Counted from the first letter of the stretch, positions 33,901 to 42,819 are shown. The stretch: 63,397 nt of DNA from Rhodoplanes serenus (GCA_945897515.1 CAMDFO010000021.1:1-63397); one strand, 5' to 3'. The notes: a model not told the origin generated them from the letters alone. Translations and numbers: made by a program.

Positions 33901-34704
33901 TCAGGTCTTATACGACGGATCGCGCCGGTCCAGCATCCGCTTCAGCGCCGGCCATTCCATGGAACCGTGCGGGCGCTTCTTGCCCGAGGCGTCCGGCGAC
34001 GGCGACGTGCTGAGCTGCGCATTCGACCGTGCGATCACTTCGTCCGGCGGCATGTTGATCTCGGAGTTGCACGCCATCGCCAGGAGCTGGGTCTGGCAGG
34101 CTCGCTCCAGGCGGTAGATGTTGTTGAACGCTTGGCCGATGGTCACGCCGCAGGCCAGCAGACCGTGATTGCGCAGGATCAGCACCTCGCTGTCGCCGAG
34201 GTTCTCGACCAGCCGCTTCTGCTCGTCCAGATCGACCACCACGCCTTCGAAATCATGATAGGCGACCTTGCCCCAGCGCATCGCGGTCTGGGTCAGCGGC
34301 AGCAATCCGCACTTGAGCACCGAGACCGCCATGCCGGCATTGGTGTGAGTGTGCAGCACGCATTGCACGTCGTGACGCGCGCCGTGAATTGCACCGTGGA
34401 TCACGTAGCCCGGCAGGTTGACGCCGTATTGCGGATTGGCATTGGCGAGGATGTTGCCCTGCAGATCGATCTTGATCAGCGATGACGCGGTGATCTCCTC
34501 GTACATCATGCCGAACGGATTGATCAGGAAATGCTCCTCGCTGCCCGGCACCCGGGCCGAGATGTGGTTGAGGTGCAGATCGGTCATGCCGTAGAGGTCG
34601 ACCAGCCGGTAGCAGGCGGCGAGATCGACGCGGGTTTCCCATTCCACGGGATCGATGTTCGCGGGCCGCGCGTTGGCGGTGTCGATCTTGGCAGCGGTGT
34701 TCAT
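33901..34704 (-). CDS. Class II aldolase/adducin-family protein (2)
   Basis: A 267-residue zinc-dependent aldolase-type enzyme. Zinc histidines lie in VLHTHTNAG and LRNHGLLACG. It shares EWETRVDLAACYRLVDLYG and the C-terminal end DPSYKT with the aldolase at 10218, so the two are paralogues. ATG 34704 is supported by AGGAG nine bases upstream. It follows a Bug receptor gene by 31 bases on the same strand, the same Bug-then-aldolase order as at 12070-10218. Its C-terminus has a Ser/Pro/Lys-rich insertion (STSPSPDASGKKRPHG). Confidence 0.88.
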   Translation of the reverse strand: MNTAAKIDTANARPANIDPVEWETRVDLAACYRLVDLYGMTDLHLNHISARVPGSEEHFLINPFGMMYEEITASSLIKIDLQGNILANANPQYGVNLPGYVIHGAIHGARHDVQCVLHTHTNAGMAVSVLKCGLLPLTQTAMRWGKVAYHDFEGVVVDLDEQKRLVENLGDSEVLILRNHGLLACGVTIGQAFNNIYRLERACQTQLLAMACNSEINMPPDEVIARSNAQLSTSPSPDASGKKRPHGSMEWPALKRMLDRRDPSYKT

Positions 34705-34735
34705 CGGGTTTTCTCCTGCGCCGGGCCGGACGGTA

Positions 34736-35707
34736 TCATTGCGGCTGAATTTTCGCGTCGGTGATGACCTGACGCCAGCGCTCCAGATCGCTCTGGAAGA
34801 TATTCTGCAAATCCTCCGGCGAGCCGGTGAGCGGATCGACATTGAGCTCCGCAAACCGCTTCTTCACCGCATCGGTTGCGACCGCCAGGGCGAGCTCCTT
34901 GTTCAACCGCATCACGATGTCACGCGGGGTCTTCGCGGGCACGACGATGCCATTCCATGAGGTCATCTTGTATTCCGGCACGCCGGCTTCGGCCGCTGTC
35001 GGCACGTTCGGCAGCGACGCGAGGCGCTTGTCGGACGAAACCGCGAGCGCGCGCAACGTGCCCGCCTGCACTTGCGCCACGACGCCGGGAAGCGTTTCGA
35101 ACACCATCTGCACGTTGCCCGCGATCAGCGCGCCCACCAGTTCCCCAGTGGTGCGGAAGTGCACGGTCGGCACGTCCATTCCGGTGATCGATCTGAACCA
35201 CAGCGCGTTGAGATGCTGCGCGCTGCCGGCGCTGATCACGCCGATGTTGAATTTCGCCGGGTCTTTCTTCGAGGCGTCGATCGCCTCCCGCAGCGTCTTG
35301 AACGGACTGTCCTTGCCGACCACGATGATGTAGTCGAATTTTCCGACCGGCGCGACCGGCGCCAAGTCCGTTGCCCAGTTGTACGGCAGCGATTTGAACA
35401 TCGACGGCGCGATGGCGTTCTGCCCGCTCACCCACAGCATGGTGTGGCCGTCCGGAGCGGCTCGCGCTGCGGTCGACGCCGCGGTGGAACCGCCGGCGCC
35501 CGGCATGTTTTCGACGATGACCGGCTTGCCGAGCGTGGTGGACAATTGTTGCGCGAGCGCGCGCCCGGCCATGTCGCCAAGCCCACCGGCGCCGAAGCCG
35601 ATGATCAGTCTCACCGGGCGGGATGGAAAGTCCTGCGCGGCCGCGCTCGCGAACAGACCCAGGCTGATTATGAAGGCCGCAAGCAGCCGCGATGCGATCG
35701 AGTTCAA
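34736..35707 (-). CDS. Bug/TctC-family periplasmic solute-binding protein (6), TTG start
   Basis: A 323-residue receptor with a Sec signal (LLAAFIISLGLFASAAAQ) then DFPSRPVRLIIGFGAGGLGD, VENMPGAGGSTAASTAAR and DGHTMLWVSGQNA. Translation very probably begins at TTG 35707: GGAGGG lies five bases before it, the following residues form a good signal peptide, and no upstream ATG fits. It lies between a NIPSNAP gene (upstream) and an aldolase (downstream), all leftward and closely spaced. Confidence 0.88.
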   Translation of the reverse strand: MNSIASRLLAAFIISLGLFASAAAQDFPSRPVRLIIGFGAGGLGDMAGRALAQQLSTTLGKPVIVENMPGAGGSTAASTAARAAPDGHTMLWVSGQNAIAPSMFKSLPYNWATDLAPVAPVGKFDYIIVVGKDSPFKTLREAIDASKKDPAKFNIGVISAGSAQHLNALWFRSITGMDVPTVHFRTTGELVGALIAGNVQMVFETLPGVVAQVQAGTLRALAVSSDKRLASLPNVPTAAEAGVPEYKMTSWNGIVVPAKTPRDIVMRLNKELALAVATDAVKKRFAELNVDPLTGSPEDLQNIFQSDLERWRQVITDAKIQPQ

Positions 35708-35741
35708 GATTTCCCTCCAATTTTCCGGTTGATGTGCGCTC

Positions 35742-36065
35742 TTAGCGGCGCACCGGCGCGAACGGCGCGGGCGACATCAGCTTGCTCTCTTGCTTGATGA
35801 GATAGCCGGCTTCCGCGTTCATCTCGATATAGGCAAGCCATTCCGGGTCCTTGAACAGCGCAGTCCGCTTCTTGGTGCGGTCGGCAGCGTCCTCATAGAC
35901 CCAGATATGGACGTAGGTGTTGACGTCACCGGTCTCGCTGACGAGCCATGCGAGCGGCTCGCCGAAATGGCGCTTTTGCGAAGCCAGGCCGTGCTTTTCA
36001 TAAAGTGCGAGCTGCTTGCGCAGGGTCCCGACACGGACGGTATAGGTGCGGTGATCGATCAGCAT
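35742..36065 (-). CDS. NIPSNAP-family protein
   Basis: A 107-residue protein made of one ferredoxin-like alpha/beta NIPSNAP domain, recognised by the start MLIDHRTYTVRVGTLRKQLA, YEKHG, and the core VHIWVYEDAADRTKKRTALF. Members are small dimeric proteins of unclear function, often within bacterial catabolic operons. It lies 34 bases upstream of a Bug receptor and then an aldolase, consistent with a catabolic module. No enzyme activity can be claimed. Confidence 0.85.
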   Translation of the reverse strand: MLIDHRTYTVRVGTLRKQLALYEKHGLASQKRHFGEPLAWLVSETGDVNTYVHIWVYEDAADRTKKRTALFKDPEWLAYIEMNAEAGYLIKQESKLMSPAPFAPVRR

Positions 36066-36364
36066 TCCAGTGCTCTCGTTGGCTTTCGCCGCAAAGCTAC
36101 AACGCCGGCACCCGGAATGATACCGGCCGTCCTGCCGCAGTTTTGCAAGCGAACGGCCTGCCGCGTGCCGTCTATCCGATTGGGAGAACGTCGATTTCGG
36201 CTTGGAGATCGCGGCGGGCGGAGCGCGCTGGCGCGGCTAAAATCGCTAAAATTCGGCGGTTCAAAATCACCAATTGTTAGCTGTGTCTCTTAAGCCGCTG
36301 GAACGAATTGATCGGTAGAAATACGACGTGTGGCAGTCACCGTTTGACACTTAAGGAAACCGCT

Positions 36365-36526
36365 ATGAGCACTTTTGTGCGTTTGCTGAAAGACGAGTCC
36401 GGCGCGACCGCGATCGAATACGGTCTGATCGCCGCCGGCATCTCGGTCGCGATCATCGCTGTTGTGCAGGGCATGGGCTCCAAGCTCAAGACCACCTTCA
36501 CCAGCGTCCAGAACGCGCTGAACTAA
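36365..36526 (+). CDS. Flp-type (type IVb) prepilin
   Basis: A 53-residue prepilin. After the leader MSTFVRLLKDESG the prepilin peptidase would cut before ATAIEYGLIAAG, leaving the conserved Glu5-Tyr6 pair and a hydrophobic helix (ISVAIIAVVQGMG). The mature protein is about 40 residues. AAGGA precedes the ATG at eight bases. A strong hairpin follows at 36552. No cpa/tad assembly genes lie in the window, so this is an orphan pilin gene. The 299 bases upstream hold no other gene I can support. Confidence 0.92.
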   Translation: MSTFVRLLKDESGATAIEYGLIAAGISVAIIAVVQGMGSKLKTTFTSVQNALN

Positions 36527-36551
36527 ATAACGGCCGTCTTCGGTCTCATGA

Positions 36552-36579
36552 CAAGGTCCCGGCGCAAGCCGGGACCTTG
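36552..36579 (+). terminator. Hairpin after the Flp pilin gene
   Basis: CAAGGTCCCGGC and GCCGGGACCTTG form a perfect 12-bp stem with a GCAA tetraloop. The following CTGCATTTGG is only modestly T-rich, but the stem is strong enough to act as a terminator or a 3' stabiliser of the pilin mRNA. Confidence 0.7.
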
Positions 36580-36603
36580 CTGCATTTGGGGCACGCCATC
36601 GGC

Positions 36604-36843
36604 CTAACGGGAAAACGGACTCGACGATCGCTCCACCGTTTCGCGATGGCGAGCGTCGATGCGGTCCTGACGCCGGCCCTCTATCTGCGCGACGCAATTG
36701 ATGAAGGCGACCGAGTTGGGCTGGTGCCCCTGGGCGGCGCATCGTTCTTCATTGCGTTGGGCCAGTTGCTCGGAAGACGCGCAGCTTGCGAGAAGCGCGC
36801 CAAGCAGCAAGAGCGGAATTGATCGATAAAACACGGAAGTCAT
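36604..36843 (-). CDS. Small lipoprotein of unknown function
   Basis: A 79-residue protein starting MTSVFYRSIPLLLLGALLAS with a lipobox LLAS-C (Cys21), so it is probably a lipid-anchored envelope protein. After the anchor there are two more cysteines (ERCAAQGH, FINCVAQ), spaced like the small Cys-pair lipoproteins seen across Hyphomicrobiales. GAGGG lies six bases before ATG 36843; the frame stays open further upstream without a signal peptide. I do not recognise a named family. Confidence 0.65.
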   Translation of the reverse strand: MTSVFYRSIPLLLLGALLASCASSEQLAQRNEERCAAQGHQPNSVAFINCVAQIEGRRQDRIDARHRETVERSSSPFSR

Positions 36844-36962
36844 TGATACCCTCGCCATCTTAGTCTTTGCGCAGCCGGTGAAAATCCGGCGGCCCCTTAA
36901 CAAGCCGCCGTTTGCCAAAACTCCAGCTCCGGCGTGTGACATCATGCGCAGAGCAGTGCCCC

Positions 36963-37472
36963 CTAAGGTGCTTTCGCTGGGCCGCTCGGAAGGCCGCGCC
37001 GCACCCACTTGAATGCAAACCAAGCCAAAAGTGCCGCTATCCAAGCCGCAAAACCAACGACGACGTGTTTGCCATAGTGTTCGATTAGCCGACGGTGGTA
37101 CTCCGAATACAACTCATCGACTCGCCATCGAAAATAATCGTTTCTCTGCTCAAACTCGGACGTAACGGAATTTGTGGAATTACACAGTTCCACTCCACGA
37201 TAGGTCGCACCGATAGGACCCAGCGGCGGTTTACGGGTAGAAAAGTCACATCTGTCACGAATTTCTTGTCGACTGCTTATCGTTCCAAAATAGCCCACAT
37301 CCACGATTAGCCGCCCGTTAGGTGATCGTACGTCAATCTGAGAACCATCCGCTGAAAAGAAATAGGCGCTCGCGGGGTGGCTCGGGTGGGGCGCAAAATA
37401 TGCCCAAGCAGACGTCGCAAAAAGAACGCAGACGAGCAAGCACGCCAAGGCTCTTTGTGCCCGTGTTTTCAT
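36963..37472 (-). CDS. Hypothetical exported/membrane protein
   Basis: A 169-residue protein with an N-terminal signal or anchor (ALACLLVCVLFATSAWAYFA) and one C-terminal membrane helix (VVVGFAAWIAALLAWFAF) followed by a basic WVRRG end. The middle (about 25-135) would be periplasmic and contains two cysteines (RDRCDF, VELCNS). I do not recognise the family. Base composition is a little lower in GC than the neighbours, and it lies next to a tRNA gene, so recent acquisition is possible. Confidence 0.55.
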   Translation of the reverse strand: MKTRAQRALACLLVCVLFATSAWAYFAPHPSHPASAYFFSADGSQIDVRSPNGRLIVDVGYFGTISSRQEIRDRCDFSTRKPPLGPIGATYRGVELCNSTNSVTSEFEQRNDYFRWRVDELYSEYHRRLIEHYGKHVVVGFAAWIAALLAWFAFKWVRRGLPSGPAKAP

Positions 37473-37581
37473 CGCGCAAGGCTCTCATGCGCCGAGTGCG
37501 TCGGCAAGGCTTGTAAACACTAGGGTTTCGTTGCGACGCTTGACGTGGCACACGATCCGTTGCGCAAAGTCTTTGAAGTGC

Positions 37582-37658
<77 letters not shown>

Positions 37659-37741
37659 GTGCGCCGTTCGTCGGACTTGTTTAGCCCGCCCGGCGACCGG
37701 AGAACAGAGCCGCGGCCCCTAACTCACAGCGCTCCCGGCCC

Positions 37742-38611
37742 TTAGCTCACCACCAGCCGGGAATGCTCGCTTTGGCCTTCGGTCAGGCCGCGCGCCTTCA
37801 TCCAGTCGTAGGTCCGGCCGAACAGCGTCAGGTCGTAATAGTCGACGTGCTTGTAGCGCACGAACGCGCGCAGCAGTTCGTTGGGCTGCAACGCACCCTT
37901 GGCGTGCGCGGTGACGTGGTGGGCGTATTTGTAGAAATCCGCGTTGATCAAATCGACCGCGCGGTTTTCCGCCTCGTAGTAATCCTTGCGCCGCTCGTCG
38001 CTCAGGTCGGGGGAAACCACCTCGCCGCCGCGATAGAACGAGGCCGCGACGATGTGCGCGCCCTCCTTCAGCCCAAGGCTGATGAACGGCTCCATCACCG
38101 TGACGGCGCGATAGCTGCCGTCCTTGAGGCCGGCGTAGCGCATCTGCGGCAGCCGGCCATTGACGACCTTGACGTGCTCGGCGCCGATCGCGCTCTCGAG
38201 CATCTGCACCGTGGTGTAGTGCGAGCCGGTGAGCTCCTGCACAACGACCGGCACGTCGGCCATGTCGCGCGGCACCTGCAGCGCCTCGTCGAAGGTCAGG
38301 ATCGCCTGTGCGGCGACCGATGCACGAAGCGCCGCGATGTTGCCACCGCGCTTGCCGCGCTCCAGCCGGTCGATGCTGGCCCATTCGCAGACGTTGTAGC
38401 TGTCGGCCGAACCGCAATCGAACTGCTGCTCCTTGAGCCGCGTCATGATCGGGTTTTCGGCATTGTCCTTTTCGCGGTCGGCGTAGCTCGCGGAGAAGCG
38501 GACATCGAGGCCGGCCTTGGCGAACAGCCCCTCCTCGATGCCGACGATCACCGGCAGATCGAAAACCGGGTTGTTCGGCGCGATCCTGATCAGCGGCTTG
38601 TCCTGGGCCAT
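37742..38611 (-). CDS. ABC-type substrate-binding-like protein without a signal peptide
   Basis: A 289-residue protein with the two-lobed fold of NitT/TauT-type binding proteins: IRIAPNNPVFDLPVIVGIEE, then GLFAKAGLDVRFSA, with FDCGSADSYNVCEWASI as a probable ligand loop. ATG 38611 has GGAG eight bases upstream. No signal peptide precedes the domain, even when the open frame is extended upstream, so it may stay in the cytoplasm. No permease or ATPase lies beside it. Some proteins of this fold are enzymes, for example in pyrimidine-precursor synthesis or decarboxylation, so an enzymatic role is as likely as transport. Confidence 0.65.
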   Translation of the reverse strand: MAQDKPLIRIAPNNPVFDLPVIVGIEEGLFAKAGLDVRFSASYADREKDNAENPIMTRLKEQQFDCGSADSYNVCEWASIDRLERGKRGGNIAALRASVAAQAILTFDEALQVPRDMADVPVVVQELTGSHYTTVQMLESAIGAEHVKVVNGRLPQMRYAGLKDGSYRAVTVMEPFISLGLKEGAHIVAASFYRGGEVVSPDLSDERRKDYYEAENRAVDLINADFYKYAHHVTAHAKGALQPNELLRAFVRYKHVDYYDLTLFGRTYDWMKARGLTEGQSEHSRLVVS

Positions 38612-38740
38612 TTGTGTTCTCCATTTCCATTGGTGCAGCGAGGCTGCTTGGCCGCCGCTGGAATTCATGTCTGAATATATCACGCCAGCCCCAAGGCCTG
38701 CCATTCCCAGAAAGGCATGGCGGGGATGCGGCATAGCCAC

Positions 38741-39721
38741 CTATTGCAGCTTGAAGCCGACCGCCTTCACCAGCGGAACCAGCCGCGCGCGCTCGGCATC
38801 GACGAATCGCTGCGCCTCCGCGGGCGTATCGAGCACCGCATCGAGCCCGGCGGCGGCCAGCTTGGCCTTGAACTCGGCGTTGCCCATCGCGGTCCGGTTG
38901 GCCTGCCCGATCCGGTCGATGATCGCCTGCGGCGTCGCCGCCGGAACGAACAGCCCGGTGAACAGCATGGCGACCAGGTTCGCCAGGGATTCCTTGCCCG
39001 CCGGAACGTCCGGCAGCACGTCGAGCCGCTTCTCGGTCAGCACCGCCACGATCCGGATCTTGCCGGTCTTGTGCAGCTCGATCACTTGATTCGTGATGTT
39101 GAGCACCATCATCGGGATGTGGCCGCTGACGAGATCGGAGATGCCGGGGCCCGCGCCACGATACGGCACGTGCGTCACGTCCGGCGTGTTCGCAAGCTGC
39201 TTGAACATCTCCCCGGCGAGATGCGTAAACGTGCCGGCGCCGGGCGAGCCGTAAGCCAGTTTGCCGGAGTTGGCTTTGATGTGGGCGACCAGTTCGCCGA
39301 CCGTCTTGGCTGGCAGCGCAGGATGAACCGCGATCGAGACCGCCGAATTGGCCAGGATGGTGATGGTCTTGAATGCCACGGCCGGATCGTAGGGAGGACG
39401 CGGCATGATGGCGGGATTGAGCACCTGCGTGCTGGTGTTGCCGAGCAGCACGGTGTAGCCGTCCGGCTGGGCGCGCGCGACCTCGCTGGCGCCGAGCGTC
39501 CCGCCGCCGCCGGCGTGGTTTTCGACCACCACGGTGCCGAGCAGCGACTTCACCTGGTCGGCCCACAGACGGCCGGTGACGTCGACCACGCCGCCGGGCG
39601 CGAACGGCACGATCAGCCGGATCGGCCGCTCAGGATATGCCGATTGCGCCGACAGCGCCGACGGCACGGCCGATGCCGCCAGCGAAGCCAGGCCGAGCCG
39701 GATCACGTCACGTCGATTCAT
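38741..39721 (-). CDS. Bug/TctC-family periplasmic solute-binding protein (7)
   Basis: A 326-residue receptor starting MNRRDVIRLGLASLAASAVP, with RRDVIRL as a Tat-type signal. The mature part has AYPERPIRLIVPFAPGGVVD, VENHAGGGGTLGASEVA, DGYTVLLGNTSTQ and THVPYRGAGPGISDLVSG. ATG 39721 has GGGAAAG upstream; an in-frame ATG 15 bases earlier is possible. It lies between the signal-less binding protein and the aromatic ring-cleavage set, all leftward, which suggests an aromatic or organic-acid ligand. Confidence 0.88.
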   Translation of the reverse strand: MNRRDVIRLGLASLAASAVPSALSAQSAYPERPIRLIVPFAPGGVVDVTGRLWADQVKSLLGTVVVENHAGGGGTLGASEVARAQPDGYTVLLGNTSTQVLNPAIMPRPPYDPAVAFKTITILANSAVSIAVHPALPAKTVGELVAHIKANSGKLAYGSPGAGTFTHLAGEMFKQLANTPDVTHVPYRGAGPGISDLVSGHIPMMVLNITNQVIELHKTGKIRIVAVLTEKRLDVLPDVPAGKESLANLVAMLFTGLFVPAATPQAIIDRIGQANRTAMGNAEFKAKLAAAGLDAVLDTPAEAQRFVDAERARLVPLVKAVGFKLQ

Positions 39722-39814
39722 GTTCGTCTTTCCCATGGTGTCGCGCGAAAATAGGCGCTGCCGTGCGCGCCCGCAATTCTCGACGCGTGACGTGTGGTCG
39801 CGGGGAGAAATCGT

Positions 39815-40705
39815 CTACGGATAGCCGGGAAACGTGCCGTGCGATCCAAAACCCCAGTAATTTCGCAAGGTATCTTTCGGCCAGGTTTTCGGCCGCTGCG
39901 GCCGGTCCTGATGCCAGGGCCGCGGATCGAAATATCCGAGCGCCTCGTCCTTCATCTGGTCCATCTCGCAGAACAGCTCGACCCGGACGTCGTCGGAGTT
40001 GCGGTGATAGGCCGCGATGTTGTGGCCGATGATGTGGCGGCCCGGTCCCCACACCAGACGGACATCGTTCTTGGCGAGGAAGTCGTTCGACCTGTGAAGC
40101 TCAGCCCAGTCCGCAACCTCGAACGCGATGTGGTGGAGCTTCGGCGCCGTATCGATCACGAAATTGACGGTGTGATGATCGACGCCGCAGCGCAGAAACG
40201 CGAACGTATCGTCGCGCCAGTCCGAAACCCGGAAGCCGAGCACGTCGGTGTAGAACTTCACCACCTTCTGCACGTCTGGAACGCGATGGGCGACGTGACC
40301 GAGCTTGAGCGGCGTGACCACGGCCTGCTTGCCGTCGTCGTTGGCAAAGGCGTAGCCGGAATAGATTTCCAGCACCGTGTCCTTGATGTCGGTGAACACC
40401 AGCGCCTCTGCCACGCCGGGCGTAATGCCGCTGCGCTTCTCGCTCTTGATGCCGTGGCCCGAGAGCTCACGCGCGAACGCGCCGAGATCGGTGCCCGGCG
40501 CGGCTTGGAACGCCAGCCGCGTCAGGTCGACCGTATCGCTGCGTTCGAGCACGATCGCTTCCAACCCGGATCGGGTCGCAAGCACCGCGCGGTCCTTGCT
40601 TCGATCGGTCACGATCAGCCCCAGCGCATCGGAATAATACGCGAGCTGCCGTTCGATATCCGGAGTCGTGAACGTAGCGTGGCCGACGCGTCTGATATCG
40701 ATCAT
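39815..40705 (-). CDS. VOC-family extradiol ring-cleavage dioxygenase
   Basis: A 296-residue protein of two vicinal-oxygen-chelate modules. The catalytic C-terminal module carries the probable iron ligands His (KLGHVAHRV), His (KLHHIAFEV) and Glu (RVELFCEMD), in the order known for catechol 2,3-dioxygenases. It would cleave a catechol-type ring next to the two hydroxyls. Its start overlaps the stop of the FAH hydrolase gene (ATGA), and a flavin monooxygenase precedes that. The three together match hydroxylation, meta-cleavage and hydrolysis of an aromatic acid. The exact substrate is not determined. Confidence 0.87.
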   Translation of the reverse strand: MIDIRRVGHATFTTPDIERQLAYYSDALGLIVTDRSKDRAVLATRSGLEAIVLERSDTVDLTRLAFQAAPGTDLGAFARELSGHGIKSEKRSGITPGVAEALVFTDIKDTVLEIYSGYAFANDDGKQAVVTPLKLGHVAHRVPDVQKVVKFYTDVLGFRVSDWRDDTFAFLRCGVDHHTVNFVIDTAPKLHHIAFEVADWAELHRSNDFLAKNDVRLVWGPGRHIIGHNIAAYHRNSDDVRVELFCEMDQMKDEALGYFDPRPWHQDRPQRPKTWPKDTLRNYWGFGSHGTFPGYP

Positions 40706-41574
40706 TTCTGATGCGCCCGCACCTGGATCTTCAGCTCGCCGAGTTGGGGCAGGGATTTCAGGCTGATCCAGTCGCCGGGCTTGACCGGGCCCACGCCCTC
40801 CGGCGTGCCGGTGTAATAAAGATCGCCCGGATAGAGCGTGTAGAACTGCGAGGCGAATTCGATCAGCCGCGGAATGTCGAAGATCAGGAAGCTGGTGTTG
40901 CTGTCCTGACGCTTCTCCTCATTGACGTGGAGATTGAACGGCACGTCGGCCGGATTGGGCAACTCGTCGGCCGTGATCATCCAGGGACCGAGCACGGTGT
41001 AGCCGTCGATCGACTTGCGGAAACTCCGGTCTTCCGGGCCGCGCACCGTCATGTCGAGACCGAGCGAATAGCCGGCAATGTAGTCCCAGGCTTTTTCCTT
41101 CGGGATGTCGCTGCCCTGCTTGCCGATGATGATGACGAGCTCCGCCTCGTGGTCGTTGCGGCGGTCGGGAAAGCGCATCGGAATGCCTTCCGACGGCCCC
41201 ACCAGCGAGGTGTTGGATTTCAGGAAGATGCCGGCCTTCTCGATGTCGGGCGAGAAGCGCGCGAGCCCCGGCACGGTGTCGCGAAACTGCTGCATCTCCT
41301 GCACGTGTTTGGCGTAGTTGGTGGGCGCAGCGAGGATTTTCGGCGGACGCGCCACGGGAGGGAGCAGCTTCACCTGGGAAATCGGCTTGCCGGGCGCAGC
41401 CTTCGCCATCGCCTCGAGTTTTGGACGCCATGTGGTCAGCGCAGCGACCACCGGATCGACCTTGGCGGTGTAGGGCGTCGACGCCCGGATTTCGGTCTGC
41501 GCGGCGGTGACGTCGTGGACCATATCCCCGATCACCACGCCCATGCGGTCGTCGTCGTAGCGGCATATCTTCAT
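40702..41574 (-). CDS. Fumarylacetoacetate hydrolase-family protein
   Basis: A 290-residue FAH-fold enzyme that hydrolyses or decarboxylates ring-cleavage products. The metal-site stretch HEAELVIIIGK and the conserved GTPEGVGPVKPGD are present, as is KILAAPTNYAKHV at the domain start (about residue 79). Its stop overlaps the dioxygenase start, and it starts 10 bases after the flavin monooxygenase gene ends. It probably acts on the product of the extradiol cleavage. Confidence 0.9.
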   Translation of the reverse strand: MKICRYDDDRMGVVIGDMVHDVTAAQTEIRASTPYTAKVDPVVAALTTWRPKLEAMAKAAPGKPISQVKLLPPVARPPKILAAPTNYAKHVQEMQQFRDTVPGLARFSPDIEKAGIFLKSNTSLVGPSEGIPMRFPDRRNDHEAELVIIIGKQGSDIPKEKAWDYIAGYSLGLDMTVRGPEDRSFRKSIDGYTVLGPWMITADELPNPADVPFNLHVNEEKRQDSNTSFLIFDIPRLIEFASQFYTLYPGDLYYTGTPEGVGPVKPGDWISLKSLPQLGELKIQVRAHQK

Positions 41575-41584
41575 TGCATGTTCC

Positions 41585-42787
41585 CTAGATCATGAAGTCT
41601 TTGTTGTCGGTGGAGCCGAACAGCGCGGCGCCCCAGTTGCGGCCGGACGCGTCGAACTGGTTCGACACGTGCTGCCGCGCGGCGTTGATGTCGGCGAGAA
41701 TACGGCCGAACGGCTGATCGGCAAACAGGCCAGCGGCGCCCGTGGTCTTGAACAGGCGCGCCGCGAACTGGCTGCAGCGCTCCGCCGCCAGCGCTGAATG
41801 GAACTTGTATTTCAGTCGCTCCTCGACCGGCGGCATCTCGCCGCGTGCCGCATAGGCTTCCATGTTACGGAAGTTGCGGTACAGGACGGTTTTCATCTCG
41901 TCGATCGCGGCTGCGGCCTCGGCGCAGGTGAGCTGGACCAGCGGGTCGTCCGACGCCATTCCGCCGTGCGCACGGTTGGTGCGTGACTTGCCGTAGGCCA
42001 GCACGGCGTCGAGCATCGCCTGCAACGCGCCGATCGACGCGTTCGATACCCCACGGAAGAACACTTGGCCGAACGGTAGCCGGTAGAGCTCCGATGTGTT
42101 GACTGCCTGCCCCGGACCTTTCCCGAGAAAATTGTCGTAGGCGCTTTGCGTGCGATAAGCCGGCACGAACACGTCCGTCACGACGATATCGTTGCTGCCG
42201 GTGGCCTTGAGGCCCGGCACATGCCAGGTATCCTCGATCTGATAATCGCTGCGCGGCAGCAGGAAGAAGCGCCGGTTGCCGCTGTCGCCCGGCGTTCCGG
42301 CTGTGGTGCCGCCGAGGATCGCCCAGGCGCAATGATCGCTGCCGCTGGAGTACTTCCACCGGCCGCTGAGACGGTATCCGCCGTCCACCGGCGTCGCCGC
42401 GCCGACCGGCATCAGCGACGAACACATCAGCGTGGTGTCGTCCCTGCCCCAGATTTCCTGCGCGACGCGGTCGTCGCAGATCGCCAGCAGCCAGGGATGC
42501 AGCCCGACCACGCCATAGACCCAGGCCACCGACATGTCGCCCTCGGCCAGCGTCATCTGGATATCGAAACAGGTCGGCACGTCCATTTCGTAGCCACCCC
42601 AGCGCCTGGGCTGCAGCACGCGGAAGAACCCCGCTGCCTGCAAGTCGGCGATGGTTTCCTTCGGAATGCAGCGCTCCCGCTCGCCCTGCGCAGCGCGCGC
42701 GGCAAGTTTGGGGATCATGGCCCGCGCGCGCGCGATCATCTCCCCCGGAGTGGGCGCGACGCTCGCAATCTTTGCCTGCGTTTGCAT
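41585..42787 (-). CDS. Acyl-CoA-dehydrogenase-fold flavin monooxygenase (HpaH/HsaA-like oxygenase)
   Basis: A 400-residue protein with the acyl-CoA dehydrogenase fold but the sequence features of class D flavin hydroxylases: LQPRRWGGYEMDVPTCFDI near the N-terminus, GDMSVAWVYGVVGLHPWLLA, the WKYSSGSDHCAWAILGG flavin region, and VNTSELYRLPFGQVFFRG. Such oxygenases use reduced flavin from a separate reductase to hydroxylate phenols to catechols. No flavin reductase gene is nearby. ATG 42787 has a poor ribosome site. It is first of the monooxygenase-FAH-dioxygenase operon. Confidence 0.85.
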   Translation of the reverse strand: MQTQAKIASVAPTPGEMIARARAMIPKLAARAAQGERERCIPKETIADLQAAGFFRVLQPRRWGGYEMDVPTCFDIQMTLAEGDMSVAWVYGVVGLHPWLLAICDDRVAQEIWGRDDTTLMCSSLMPVGAATPVDGGYRLSGRWKYSSGSDHCAWAILGGTTAGTPGDSGNRRFFLLPRSDYQIEDTWHVPGLKATGSNDIVVTDVFVPAYRTQSAYDNFLGKGPGQAVNTSELYRLPFGQVFFRGVSNASIGALQAMLDAVLAYGKSRTNRAHGGMASDDPLVQLTCAEAAAAIDEMKTVLYRNFRNMEAYAARGEMPPVEERLKYKFHSALAAERCSQFAARLFKTTGAAGLFADQPFGRILADINAARQHVSNQFDASGRNWGAALFGSTDNKDFMI

Positions 42788-42819
42788 GGGGATTGGAGCC
42801 GCTTCGATTCGCGCGGTTC

